Assembly: GCF_003287935.1 (NCBI RefSeq)
Contig: NZ_CP030287.1
Coordinates: 1,488,001-1,552,000, forward strand
From: Streptomyces sp. ICC1
GTDB taxonomy: Bacteria; Actinomycetota; Actinomycetes; Streptomycetales; Streptomycetaceae
DNA: 64,000 nt
Reading direction: 5' to 3'
The translations under genes were made by a program, and so were the position numbers. Positions within the stretch are counted from its first letter, which is position 1. Every line of letters starts with the position of its first letter. The notes below the pieces were generated by a model. The model was not told the DNA's origin. It did no database searches and saw only the letters and a list, made by a program, of their open reading frames with translations. Positions 8,744-17,267 of the stretch are shown piece after piece.

Positions 8744-10222
8744 ATGGGCTTCACCCAGGACCGCACCGCGCCCGTCGTACACACGCGATCGGGCCCGATC
8801 CGCGGCGCCGTCGAAGATGATCTGGCCGTGTTCAAGGGCGTGCCGTACGCCGCACCCCCCGTCGGGCCCCTCCGGTGGCGCCCCGCGCAGCCGCACCGGG
8901 GATGGAGCGACACCCTCGACACGACGGCGTACGGCCCCGGTTCGCCGCAGGCCGTCCGCGAGGGCGACCCGATACTCGGCGGCCACGGCTTCGCGCCCTT
9001 CGACGAGGACTGTCTGACACTCAACGTGTGGACGCCCGGCATTGACGACGCCCGCCGACCCGTCCTGGTCTGGATCCACGGCGGCGCCTTCATCTCCGGC
9101 TCCGGGGCGATGCCGAACTACTCGGGCGAGACGTTCGCGCGGGGCGGCGACCTGGTGGTGGTGAACCTCAACTACCGGCTCGGACCGCTCGGCCTGCTGC
9201 ACTTCGCGGCGGACGACGGCGCCGAGTGCGGCAACCTCTGGCTCACCGACCAACTCGCGGCGCTGCGCTGGGTGCAGGACAACATCGCGGCCTTCGGCGG
9301 GGATCCCGGCAACGTCACCGTCGCCGGCCAGTCCGCCGGCGCCCTGTCCGCGACGGCGCTCGCGGGCCACGCCGACGGCGGCCGGCTCTTCCGCCGGGCC
9401 ATCCTCCAGAGCGTCCCGCTCGCCATGCCCCTCGCCACACCGGCCGAGGCCCTGGCCCGTACCGCCGCCTATCTGGAGATCGTCGGTGCGAAGGACGTGG
9501 ACGAACTGCGGACGGTGCCGTGGCCGCGACTGGTCGGGGCCACCGCCGGACTCCTCGCGGCCACCATGGAATGGGGGCACTGGACCGCGCCGTTCATGCC
9601 GGTGCTCGACGGCGTGACGGCGGCGCGGCAACCGGTCGAGAACCTGCTCGACGGTCCGGGTGCGGACATCGACGTACTCATCGGCTGGACCGCGGAGGAG
9701 TCCTCTTTCGCCTTCGCGCTGGGCGAGGCGTACGCGTCGGCGACCGCGGAACAGGTGCTCCGGCGGGCGCGGGACAGCTTCGGCGACGGTGCGGCCGAAG
9801 CGTACGCGGCGTACGCGGCCGCCCGCCCGGGCGGCCGGCCGATCGACGTCCTCATCGACCTGACCACCGACGAGCTGTTCAAGAAACCCACCCTGGCGTT
9901 CGCGGAAGCGCGGGCGGCACGAGGTCGCCCGGTCTGGGCGTACGAGTTCGCTTTCCCCACCCCCGCGCACGACGGCCGCCTGGGTGCCCCGCACTGCCTG
10001 GACCTGCCGTTCGTCTTCGACAATTTCGACAAGTGGTCGCACGCGCCGTTCCTGGCGGGGATGGACACCCGGAGCAGGGACGGCCTCGCCAGGACCGTGC
10101 ACCAGGCGTGGATCTCGTTCGTACGCACCGGCGACCCCAACCACTCGGCCATGCCGCGCTGGGACCGCTACGACCGGCCATCGCGCACCACCATGCGCTT
10201 CGAGGCCGCATTGCTCCGGTAG
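8744..10222 (+). CDS. Type-B carboxylesterase, intact
   Basis: 492 residues from the ATG at 8744 (AAGGA about 11 bases upstream). Contains FKGVPYA, EDCLTLNVWTP, oxyanion loop IHGGAFISGS, nucleophile elbow AGQSAGA (Ser in GxSxG), the acidic residue region IGWTAEESSF, and the catalytic His in GAPHCLDLPF. Cytoplasmic: no signal peptide. It hydrolyses carboxylic esters or carbamates. It is a paralogue of the frameshifted esterase at 6045 and diverges from the metallo-beta-lactamase-fold gene. The SMI1/KNR4-type gene starts 9 bases later. Confidence 0.92.
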   Translation: MGFTQDRTAPVVHTRSGPIRGAVEDDLAVFKGVPYAAPPVGPLRWRPAQPHRGWSDTLDTTAYGPGSPQAVREGDPILGGHGFAPFDEDCLTLNVWTPGIDDARRPVLVWIHGGAFISGSGAMPNYSGETFARGGDLVVVNLNYRLGPLGLLHFAADDGAECGNLWLTDQLAALRWVQDNIAAFGGDPGNVTVAGQSAGALSATALAGHADGGRLFRRAILQSVPLAMPLATPAEALARTAAYLEIVGAKDVDELRTVPWPRLVGATAGLLAATMEWGHWTAPFMPVLDGVTAARQPVENLLDGPGADIDVLIGWTAEESSFAFALGEAYASATAEQVLRRARDSFGDGAAEAYAAYAAARPGGRPIDVLIDLTTDELFKKPTLAFAEARAARGRPVWAYEFAFPTPAHDGRLGAPHCLDLPFVFDNFDKWSHAPFLAGMDTRSRDGLARTVHQAWISFVRTGDPNHSAMPRWDRYDRPSRTTMRFEAALLR

Positions 10223-10231
10223 CGTGGCCGG

Positions 10232-10924
10232 ATGATCTCCGGTGACACTCTCCTCGAGCGGCTGCGGGAGCTGGCCGCCCGAGTGCCGTTCGACCTCGCG
10301 GTACAACCCGGCGCCACGGCTGCCGACTTCGACCGCTGGCCCGTCCCGGTGCCGGCCGAGGCCCGCGAACTGCTGGGCCGACTCGGTGGCTTCGCCGTGC
10401 CGCCGGTGGAGTTCACGCTGACCGGCCACCCCCGCCAGGCCGGCGACCACGGCCTGCCGCACCCCCACTGGCTGGTCACCGACGACGGGGGCGGCGGCGT
10501 CACCTGGGTCGACATCGAGGCCGACGGCCGGTGGGGCCAGGTCCTGATGCAGTACCGCGAGGGCGGCCTCCACGTCGAGGCCGAGTCGCTGCCGCACTGG
10601 CTCGACCGGCTCATCGGCACGGCGGAGGAACTGGTCGAGCAGACCGGCTTCGAGGAGGGCGTCCAGCCGTACGCCGACGACTTCTGGGACCTCCTGCAGC
10701 TGGACGGCCCCGAACTGCCGCTGCACCCCGCAGCCGAACTCCGCGGCAGCCCGGACCCGGTGGTCGCCCGCCTCGCCGCCCGCGTGCCGGACGGCGCGCT
10801 GATCGCCGACCTCCGCGGAGTCCTGCCGGGCAGCCGCGCCCGCTTCGACCGGGAGCTCGGGCGGTACCGCCTGACCCGGGCCGTCGGCGACCCGGTGTTC
10901 GCCGCCGTTCCCAGCCAGGACTGA
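10232..10924 (+). CDS. SMI1/KNR4 (SUKH)-like protein
   Basis: 230 residues. The central part fits the SUKH fold pattern: WPVPVPAEARELLGRLGGFAV, then a strand pair, WVDIEADGRWGQVL and SLPHWLDRLIGTAEEL. Family members are often immunity proteins against contact-dependent toxins, or general protein-binding modules. No toxin gene is next to it, so a stand-alone role is possible. The gene follows the esterase after 9 bases and may be cotranscribed, although functions look unrelated. Confidence 0.65.
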   Translation: MISGDTLLERLRELAARVPFDLAVQPGATAADFDRWPVPVPAEARELLGRLGGFAVPPVEFTLTGHPRQAGDHGLPHPHWLVTDDGGGGVTWVDIEADGRWGQVLMQYREGGLHVEAESLPHWLDRLIGTAEELVEQTGFEEGVQPYADDFWDLLQLDGPELPLHPAAELRGSPDPVVARLAARVPDGALIADLRGVLPGSRARFDRELGRYRLTRAVGDPVFAAVPSQD

Positions 10925-10985
10925 TCCGGGGTGTGAGCGGTCCTGCAGTCCGAAATCCGGTAGACGTGGCAGGAATACTGCCGTC

Positions 10986-11525
10986 ATGGCCGTTACTCAG
11001 CAGCTCGCCCGCATCCCCGAGGGGCATCTCGCCGCCTGCCGTCAGTCCGCCGGTGCGTCCCCGGACCGCGATCCCCACTGGGATCCACCGGCGTACGACG
11101 TGCTGGACCTGGACTGGGCACCGGCGCTGCTGAAACGCGTCGGCGAGGTGGCCGGACTCGAAGAGGTCCATCTCGATGCTCTGCGCCGGGCCACCGACGG
11201 CGACACCGCTCTTGACCTCGGCTTCCTCGACACTCACCCACACGCCATAGCCCCCTTCGGGGGCGCCCCCACCGGCCTGGGCGTCTCTCAGGTGGCGCAC
11301 GTCTCCGAACTGCTGGGCCAGATCGACATGCCCGTCCTTCTCGCCGGCCTGCCGGCTGCCGGCCTGCCGGCCGATGAGCGTGACGCCGCAGCCTTGATCT
11401 GCCAGTTGGGCGGCCCCATCACCGGCGGTCTGAGGACGTACCTGCTGGAGCACTTCAACGCCTTGCGCGACTTCTACCTCGACGCAGCCGAGCGCCACCT
11501 GCTCGTCGTGCTCTGGTGGGACTGA
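10986..11525 (+). CDS. DUF1877 family protein
   Basis: 179 residues; starts MAVTQQLARIPEGHLAAC, the typical beginning of DUF1877 (YfbM-like) proteins, and has the family's DLDWAPALLKR and HVSELLG segments. It is a small cytosolic protein of unknown function, common near SMI1/KNR4 genes and in toxin-immunity neighbourhoods. The ISL3 terminal repeat begins 48 bases after the stop. Confidence 0.75.
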   Translation: MAVTQQLARIPEGHLAACRQSAGASPDRDPHWDPPAYDVLDLDWAPALLKRVGEVAGLEEVHLDALRRATDGDTALDLGFLDTHPHAIAPFGGAPTGLGVSQVAHVSELLGQIDMPVLLAGLPAAGLPADERDAAALICQLGGPITGGLRTYLLEHFNALRDFYLDAAERHLLVVLWWD

Positions 11526-11573
11526 CCCGCGACCCACCACGCGTCCCGACCGCGAGCACCTGGGGAAATTACG

Positions 11574-13280
11574 GGCTCTGTCGCTGATCTTGTGATCGGG
11601 CGTGTGTTGTCGGTGGCGCCTGTCATCCTGTCCGGCGTGTACTTCGCGGAGTTTCGAGGTGCTCCTGCCTCATCTGTCCGGTGTCGTGGTGGAGTTGGTC
11701 GAGCGGTCAGTCGGCGGGATTACGATGCATGCCCGTGTCCGTGCGGCCGACGCGCTGTGCCCGCACTGCCGGAGCGCATCGGGACGGGTGCACGGCCGAT
11801 ACCTGCGACGGCTGTCTGACGCGGCGATCAGCGGCACCCGGGTGGTCATCGAGCTGCTGATACGCCGGTTCCGGTGCCTCAACGCCGCCTGCGCGGCCGT
11901 GACGTTCGCCGAGCAGGTCACCGGGTTGACCAGCCCGCATGCCCGCTACACCCCGCTGATGCGCGGGACGCTGACCTCGATCGCGCTGGCGCTGGCCGGG
12001 CGGGCTGGAGGCCGACTCGCGGTGGCGCTGGGGGTCCCGGTGGCGAAGGACACCCTGTTACGCCTGCTCAGAGCCTTCCCCGAGGAGCCGGCCGGGCAGG
12101 TCCGGGTGCTGGGCGTCGACGATTTCGCGCTACGGAAGGGGGACTCGTACGCCACCATCCTGGTCGACCTGGAGCGGCGCCGTCCCATCGACGTGCTGCC
12201 GGGACGAGACGCCGAACCACTGGCCGCCTGGCTGCGTGACCACCCCGAGGTGGAGGTCATCTGCCGGGACCGGGCCGGGGTGTACGTGGAGGGCGCCCGC
12301 ACCGGTGCCCCGCAAGCGGTGCAGGTCGCCGACGCGTGGCACCTGTGGAAGACCTCGGCGAGGCGGTCGAGAAGACGGTCGGCGCCCATTACGCCTGCGT
12401 GCGGGCCGTGTTCGAGAAAGTGCCGGCACCCGAACCCGCCGACGCGCCCACTGATGACGCAGGCCAGGTGACGGCACCGGTCGGGACCCTGGACGTCTGC
12501 GGGCGCGAGCGCCGCCTGGTGGTCCGGACCCGGGAACGGTTCACCCTGGTCCAGGACCTGCTGCACGAGGGAGCCTCGCTGGAGTCGATCTGCCACCGGC
12601 TCCAGCTGGACCGTTCCACAGTCCGCCGCTTCGCCCGCGCGACAAGCATCGACGAACTCCTGGCCAAGGCGGTCAACCGGTCCACCATCCTGTACGAGTA
12701 CCGGCCCTACCTCCACCAGCAGTGGAACGAGGATCGCCACGACACCGCTCAACTTCACCGCGACATCTCGGCCCTCGGCTTCACCGGAAGCATCCAGGCC
12801 GTCCGCCGCTACCTGCGGAACTTCACGCCCTCGGCTCCCGCGCCGGCGCCCAGGCCCGCGCCGCGGCCCCGCCGCATCGTCCGGTGGATCATGACCAATC
12901 CGGGCAACCTCCCGGACGAGGACACCCTCACCCTCAAGGAGATCCGCGCCGGCTGCCCCGAACTCGACGCGGTCACCGACCACGTCCGCGACTTCGCCGA
13001 GATGATGCGCGACCTGCGCGGCGACCAGCTGCCCCAGTGGATGGAGCGGGGCGCAGGACCCCCTGCCCGCACTGCACTCCCTGGTCAACGGGCTTCGCCG
13101 CGACCAGGACGCCGTCATCGCCGGACTCTCCAGCCCCTGGAGTTCTGGCCAGGTCGAGGGACAGAACACGCGAGTGAAGTTCATCAAGCGGGCCGGGTAC
13201 GGCCGCGCCAACTTCGACCTTCTGCGCAAGCGGATCCTGCACAGAACCTGATGGCCAGTCACAAGATCAGCGCCCGAGCC
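11574..13280 (+). mobile_element. ISL3-family insertion sequence, inactive
   Basis: The left terminal repeat (11574-11595, starting GGCTCTGTCGCTGATC) and the right one (13259-13280) match in 20 of 22 positions as inverted repeats and enclose one transposase gene. Total length about 1.7 kb is somewhat above the usual ISL3 size. The 8 bases flanking each end do not match, so no target duplication is visible. A third copy of the end sequence at 14746-14767 matches the left end perfectly, so the original right end may be the distal one. Confidence 0.75.
11602..13251 (+). pseudogene. ISL3 transposase with two compensating frameshifts
   Basis: The N-terminal part has the zinc-finger CPHCRSAS and a helix-turn-helix ([14 protein letters not shown]). 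The DDE domain begins with [20 protein letters not shown]. At about 12350 (AAGACCTC where AAGAACCTC is expected) one base is missing and the frame moves to [19 protein letters not shown]. At about 13045-13055 (GAGCGGGGCGC) one base is extra and the frame returns to LVNGLRRDQDAVIAGLSSPW, then the last catalytic region WSSGQVEGQNTRVKFIKR. The first and last thirds share one frame. No full protein can be made. Confidence 0.85.
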
Positions 13281-13444
13281 CACAGCCCCGCAATCGCCGA
13301 TCACGAAATCGCGACGGCAGCCGCGACCGGGCCCCAGCGTCCCTTTCCGTGCTCCTCCATGGCCGGGCGTGCGCCCGTGCTGGGCGGGCCTGGTGGCGCC
13401 GGCCAGCGGCGAACCCACGGCGTCGGGGCAGCGAGAATGGCGGG

Positions 13445-14635
13445 ATGGACGGACTGGGTGGGGCGCTGGAGCGGGCAACTGCGGATGGCGATGTGGTGGA
13501 CGGCTGGCTCCAGGGGCTGGCGGGCAATCAGGTGCTGCCGGTGGAGATGCTGGCCCGGCTGCTGGAGTTCGACGAGCTGCCGATGCCGAGCTTCTGGCTC
13601 AAGTACAGGACCTTGGATGCCGCAGCGACGGAGCTGCTGGTGGCTTCGCCGCAGATCCAGCACCGGCTGGACGTGACGGAGAACGCGACGGCGGACGTCG
13701 ACGTGCTGGCCCGGCTCGCGCGGGATCCGGAACCACGGGTCCGGTTCGTGTACGCGGTGATGCTCTTCGAGTACAAGCGCCGTATCCCTGCCGGGGTGCT
13801 GGAGATCCTGGCGCAGGACCTGGAACCGAAGATCCGGCGGATCGTCGGCGGGAGTGAGAAACCGCCCGTCGCGGTGCAGGAGCCGCCGCCCGTGCTGACG
13901 GCGGAGCAGCGGGTGACGCACCCGGATCCGGCGGTGCGGATGAAGGCCGCCGCTGATCCCGAGGTACCGACCGTCCTGGCCCTGCGACTGGCGGAGGATC
14001 CCGAGAACGACGTCCGGCTCGCGGTGTCGATGCGGGAGGAGCTGACGGAGGAACAGCGCACGGCCATCCCTTGCACGGTGTGGCAGCACTTCTGGTCGCC
14101 GCCGCCCTGGATCGCACGGCAGGCGACCGACCCGGAGGCGGCCCGCCGGATCGCGCGGTCGGCGCACGTCGGGCTGCGGCGGGTGCTCGCGGCTCAGCCG
14201 CACCTGACGCCGGGCGTGGTGGCCCTGCTGGCCGCGGACGAGGACGAGTGGGTGCGGCGCACATTGGCCGAGTCGTGCGAGGACGCGCCGCACGAGCTGC
14301 TGGTGGAGTTGTACGCCACGGTGCAGGACCGGTACTGGTCGGGGTACCGCAACCACCGCAACTTCGCCCGGCCCGGGTTGGCCCGGTTCGCCGACGACCC
14401 CAACCCGCGGCTGCGGCACGCCGCGTTGGACGACCCGGAGGCCGGGCCGGAGCTGGTGCTGCGGCTGGCCGACGACCCTGAGGTGGGTGGCTGGGCGGTG
14501 CGCGACCCCAGGCTGCCCGCCGACGAACTGCTCCGGCGGCTCACCCTGCCGGCACATGCCGCCGCTGCCGCAGGCAATCCGGCACTGCCGGTGGCGGTCA
14601 TGCACCACCTGCTGGACCTCGCCCGGGCACGCTGA
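13445..14635 (+). CDS. LRV/HEAT-like leucine-rich-variant repeat protein
   Basis: 396 residues from ATG 13445. It is built from roughly 24-residue helical repeats with the pattern LARDPEPRVR, HPDPAVRMKAAADPEV, LAEDPENDVRLAVS, LAADEDEWVRRTLA, FADDPNPRLRHAALDDP, LADDPEVGGWAVRDP. Such repeats make a curved solenoid used for protein binding; no enzyme motif is visible. It has a paralogue at 59904 with the same internal landmark (RLAVS, then LTE, then a conserved AI..TV). It lies between two copies of the ISL3 end repeat, so it may have travelled as a passenger. Confidence 0.75.
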   Translation: MDGLGGALERATADGDVVDGWLQGLAGNQVLPVEMLARLLEFDELPMPSFWLKYRTLDAAATELLVASPQIQHRLDVTENATADVDVLARLARDPEPRVRFVYAVMLFEYKRRIPAGVLEILAQDLEPKIRRIVGGSEKPPVAVQEPPPVLTAEQRVTHPDPAVRMKAAADPEVPTVLALRLAEDPENDVRLAVSMREELTEEQRTAIPCTVWQHFWSPPPWIARQATDPEAARRIARSAHVGLRRVLAAQPHLTPGVVALLAADEDEWVRRTLAESCEDAPHELLVELYATVQDRYWSGYRNHRNFARPGLARFADDPNPRLRHAALDDPEAGPELVLRLADDPEVGGWAVRDPRLPADELLRRLTLPAHAAAAAGNPALPVAVMHHLLDLARAR

Positions 14636-14637
14636 CC

Positions 14638-14745
14638 TTAGGCGAGCGGCTGATGCATGGCCTGCAGGGCGATCAGCCCGCCGTCCAGCGAGAGGTATCC
14701 GACCACCTCGGCCAGCACCACCAGGGCCGTCAGGCCGACGCAGCG
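14638..14745 (-). pseudogene. C-terminal remnant of a membrane protein next to an ISL3 end
   Basis: On the minus strand about 35 codons ending in TAA encode a hydrophobic tail (VGLTALVVLAEVVGYLSLDG, then GLIALQAMHQ). The frame is cut by the ISL3-type repeat at 14746. Just beyond the repeat the minus strand has another hydrophobic piece (VPYGLVWAVTHFG) that may be the upstream part of the same gene. If so, the repeat is an insertion footprint. Weak, as no family is recognised. Confidence 0.35.
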
Positions 14746-14767
14746 TCACAAGATCAGCGACAGAGCC
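14746..14767. repeat. Solo ISL3 terminal repeat (perfect copy)
   Basis: Reads TCACAAGATCAGCGACAGAG then CC; it is the exact reverse complement of the left end at 11574-11595 (22 of 22), better than the nearer right end at 13259 (20 of 22). Its orientation is that of a right end with the element body to its left. Confidence 0.8.
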
Positions 14768-14988
14768 GAAGTGCGTGACCGCCCACACGAGGCCGTACGG
14801 AACCAGACAGACGGCGTCCGGACGGGCCGGGACGAACAGGTCCGCCGGTGGCGTCGCGGCACCGGCACTGCGCCAACCCGGCAAGGTGTCGCGGCCACCC
14901 GCCGACGGACCCCGCGTGACGGCCGGGTCCGGCATACGGTCGAGTGACCGGCCGACCCCTGCCGCCGGCACCGGAACAGGAGCAGCCC

Positions 14989-15594
14989 ATGCTTCTCTAC
15001 GCCCAGACCCCCGCACGGCGGAACCGACAGATCCTCGCGGACCTGATCGCCGTACTGCTGATCGCCGCCACGGTGAAGTTCGCCCTCACCGTCCACGGCG
15101 CGATCATGCGGCTGGCCGAACCCGGCCGCAAGGTCGAGAGCTCCGGCGAAAGCCTCGCCGACGCCCTCGCCGAAGCCGGCGACACCGCCTCCAACGTGCC
15201 ACTCGTCGGCGACCTGCTGAGGAAACCGTTCCGGTCCGCGGCTGACGCCGGCATCGGACTCGCCGACGCGGGACAGTCACTGCAGGATGTCGTCAGCCAG
15301 GTGGCCACCCTCGCCACCCTCGCCCTGATCATCCTCCCCGTGGCCTTCATCCTGCTGCTGTGGCTTCCCCTGCGCGTGCGCTGGATCCGCCGCAGCGCCG
15401 CCGTCCGGGACCTCCTCGACGCACCCGGAGGCGCCGACCTGCTCGCCCTGCGCGCCCTCACCGGACCGCCGCGCGCGCTCTCCACGATCCCCACCCCTGC
15501 GGGCGGCCTCGCCGACGCCTGGCGCCGCGGCGACCGGCAAGTCATCGCCGACCTGTCCGAGATCGCCCTCAGGCGGGCGGGCCTGAAGCCCTGA
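14989..15594 (+). CDS. Membrane protein with two transmembrane segments
   Basis: 201 residues from ATG 14989 with AGGAG 7 bases upstream. One hydrophobic segment near residues 15-35 (ILADLIAVLLIAATVKFALT) and a second near 105-125 (LALIILPVAFILLLWLPLRV) enclose an extracytoplasmic loop of about 70 residues with GESLADALAEAGDTASNVPLVG. The C-terminal 70 residues are cytoplasmic and basic. This is a conserved streptomycete-type protein of unknown function. It is monocistronic. Confidence 0.7.
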   Translation: MLLYAQTPARRNRQILADLIAVLLIAATVKFALTVHGAIMRLAEPGRKVESSGESLADALAEAGDTASNVPLVGDLLRKPFRSAADAGIGLADAGQSLQDVVSQVATLATLALIILPVAFILLLWLPLRVRWIRRSAAVRDLLDAPGGADLLALRALTGPPRALSTIPTPAGGLADAWRRGDRQVIADLSEIALRRAGLKP

Positions 15595-15678
15595 CGGGCG
15601 CGGCAGGACGGAGGACCGAGCCGGGAGGAGCGGTGCGGACTCGCCGGAGAATGCCTCGACTCCCCCCGCGCCGACCAA

Positions 15679-15706
15679 AGCGCCCGCTACCGCGAACTGG
15701 TCGCCG
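15679..15706. repeat. 28-base exact match to the DinB gene (20327-20354)
   Basis: The 28 bases starting AGCGCCCGCTACCGCGAACT are identical to a part of the DinB-family gene and read as SARYRELVA in both. The surrounding frame (about 15640-15735, plus strand: ADQSARYRELVAVAALDQLG) may be a small remnant of a related gene. The rest of 15595-15835 shows no gene. Confidence 0.5.
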
Positions 15707-15835
15707 TAGCAGCCCTGGACCAGCTGGGCCGTGGTCAGTGGATGACGATCTCGGCGCCGTCACACCCGGCGAGGCCCGGCCCAATCCACCCCTGAAAGGG
15801 GTCACTCGCGCACGAGACCAGAACCTCCTGATCCC

Positions 15836-16324
15836 CTATTCGCTCCTGGCTCCTTGGTCATCCACGGGCTGGAGCTCACGGGCCACGTCCGCGGCGGTGC
15901 CGTCGAGCTTTCGCCCGAAGGCGGCCGCGAGGACAGCGGGGAGGTCGGCCTCCGGGACAGCCCCGCGCACTTCCGACAGGACGCGGGGAAAGTCGCCGTC
16001 GTCGATGATGCCCAGGTGCTCCTGGCGCAATTGGTGGATGACCTGGACGAGTTCAGGCCGCAGCTGCATCCAGGCACGGGAGGTACGGATCTCCTCCTCG
16101 ACCTGCTCCATGAACCAGCGCATGACCTCGAAGGGGATGTCCACGTGCCGCCCGTCGGGGTCGAAACTCACCGTCGGCTCCCTCGCTGGGTCCTCGTCCG
16201 GGACGACCGCGCCCACAAGGGTTCGTTGCTCGGCGACGAGGTCCAGTTCCAGGTACCAGGCATCGTCAGGCAGGGAGTACATCGCGGTGATCGCGTAGTC
16301 GCCGTTGGGGTGCGGGATGGGCAT
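15836..16324 (-). CDS. Hypothetical cytosolic protein
   Basis: 162 residues, acidic, without signal peptide or membrane segment. The first half looks like a beta-sheet domain (NGDYAITAMYSLPDDAWYLELDLVAEQ, split here into strands), the second is helical (FEVMRWFMEQVEEEIRTSRA). I do not recognise the family. It is monocistronic, facing away from the membrane-protein gene on its left. Confidence 0.6.
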   Translation of the reverse strand: MPIPHPNGDYAITAMYSLPDDAWYLELDLVAEQRTLVGAVVPDEDPAREPTVSFDPDGRHVDIPFEVMRWFMEQVEEEIRTSRAWMQLRPELVQVIHQLRQEHLGIIDDGDFPRVLSEVRGAVPEADLPAVLAAAFGRKLDGTAADVARELQPVDDQGARSE

Positions 16325-16670
16325 GGCCGGATGCTGTCACACTCGTCCGGCGGCAGATCTGCCGGTCTCCCGTCCCCCACGGCGGTACCCCCTGGCGGCT
16401 GCTCCGCTCCGCCTGTGGTGCCGATGCTGATGCAGCTCGCCTGCGATCCCGTGTTGGACAGGGCTCTCCCTGGAACGCGAGGTCTGACCCTGGTCGGCGG
16501 TTACGCAGGCGCCGACGGCCGGCGCCGGATGCGCGAGCCGCAGGTCGCTTGACCGCGGCTCACGGTCGGCGGGTGCTGCTCGGCAGAGGCGACGCACAGG
16601 TCTTCCACCAGCGCGCGAAGAACCTCGGTCGATGCGGCACGCGGCTTGGATCGGGTGGGCCGGACCTCAG
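16325..16670. other. Intergenic region, no convincing gene
   Basis: Between two minus-strand genes. A short minus-strand frame (STEVLRALVEDLCVAS) could be a leftover of a helical protein, but nothing supports it. No clear hairpin. Confidence 0.3.
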
Positions 16671-17186
16671 TCAGACGGCGGGCGGCGTCAGATCGAACCG
16701 CGAGATGACCTCGGGCAGCCAGGCGGGCCGTCCGAACTCGAGCCCGTACTTGGCGGCGAGCACCGGCACTGCGTCCTCGGTCGGCGGCGGCCCGTCGGCG
16801 AGCATCTCGGCCAGCTCGCGGAAGAAGTGCTCGAATCCGGCCGGACTGATGATCTCGATCATTCGGGCCGGGACGGGGCCCGCGTTCCACATCGCGTGAA
16901 GCTCCCCGCGCGGCTTGGTGATGTAGCCGCCGGGGCCCAGAACGGTTTCGCGGTCGCCGGACCGGAAACCGATCTCGCCCTCGGTGACGATCGAGTACTC
17001 GTCCTCCCGGGTGTGCAGGTGCGGCGGCACCAGTGCCCCGACCGGGAAGGGGTGCTCAACGACGGAGACCGCACCATCGGTGTCGGCACCCCACAGCTTG
17101 AAGGCGACCCCGATCGAGCCGAGGAAGACCTCGGTCCCCTCGCCGGGGCGGACGATGGTGAGCGGCGGGGCCAGCGGCTCTGTCAT
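16671..17186 (-). CDS. Cupin-domain protein
   Basis: 171 residues from ATG 17186 (GAGGAG about 9 bases upstream). Cupin motif 1 is PPHLHTREDEYSIVTEGEIGF (His, His, Glu ligands) and motif 2 is PRGELHAMWNAGPVPARMIE (His). These bind one metal ion in a beta barrel. Small single-domain cupins of this kind act on phenolics or as isomerases/dioxygenases, but none is assured. It diverges from a TetR gene across an 81-base gap that holds a dyad, so it is very likely the regulator's target. Confidence 0.85.
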   Translation of the reverse strand: MTEPLAPPLTIVRPGEGTEVFLGSIGVAFKLWGADTDGAVSVVEHPFPVGALVPPHLHTREDEYSIVTEGEIGFRSGDRETVLGPGGYITKPRGELHAMWNAGPVPARMIEIISPAGFEHFFRELAEMLADGPPPTEDAVPVLAAKYGLEFGRPAWLPEVISRFDLTPPAV

Positions 17187-17220
17187 GGCGATCACTCCTC
17201 GACAGAATTTGGAGATACAC

Positions 17221-17246
17221 TGGTGTTCCATTAAAAGGTTTCACCA
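17221..17246. promoter_or_regulatory. Candidate TetR operator between cupin and TetR genes
   Basis: TGGTG..C.TT and AA.G..CACCA form a 26-base imperfect dyad (TGGTG and CACCA as outer arms) in an AT-rich patch lying between the two divergent starts. Position, symmetry and size fit a TetR dimer site controlling both genes. Confidence 0.55.
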
Positions 17247-17267
17247 TGGATCCCGGGATGTCAAGAG

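Noticed and set aside
8675..10987. 770-codon minus-strand frame opposite the carboxylesterase and SMI1/KNR4-like genes
   Set aside because: No domain features, Gly/Val/Arg/Glu rich; the plus strand encodes a full esterase with catalytic motifs.
10232..11525. SMI1/KNR4-like and DUF1877 genes as immunity proteins of a polymorphic toxin locus
   Set aside because: No toxin, secretion-signal or RHS-type gene is adjacent, so only the family names are kept.
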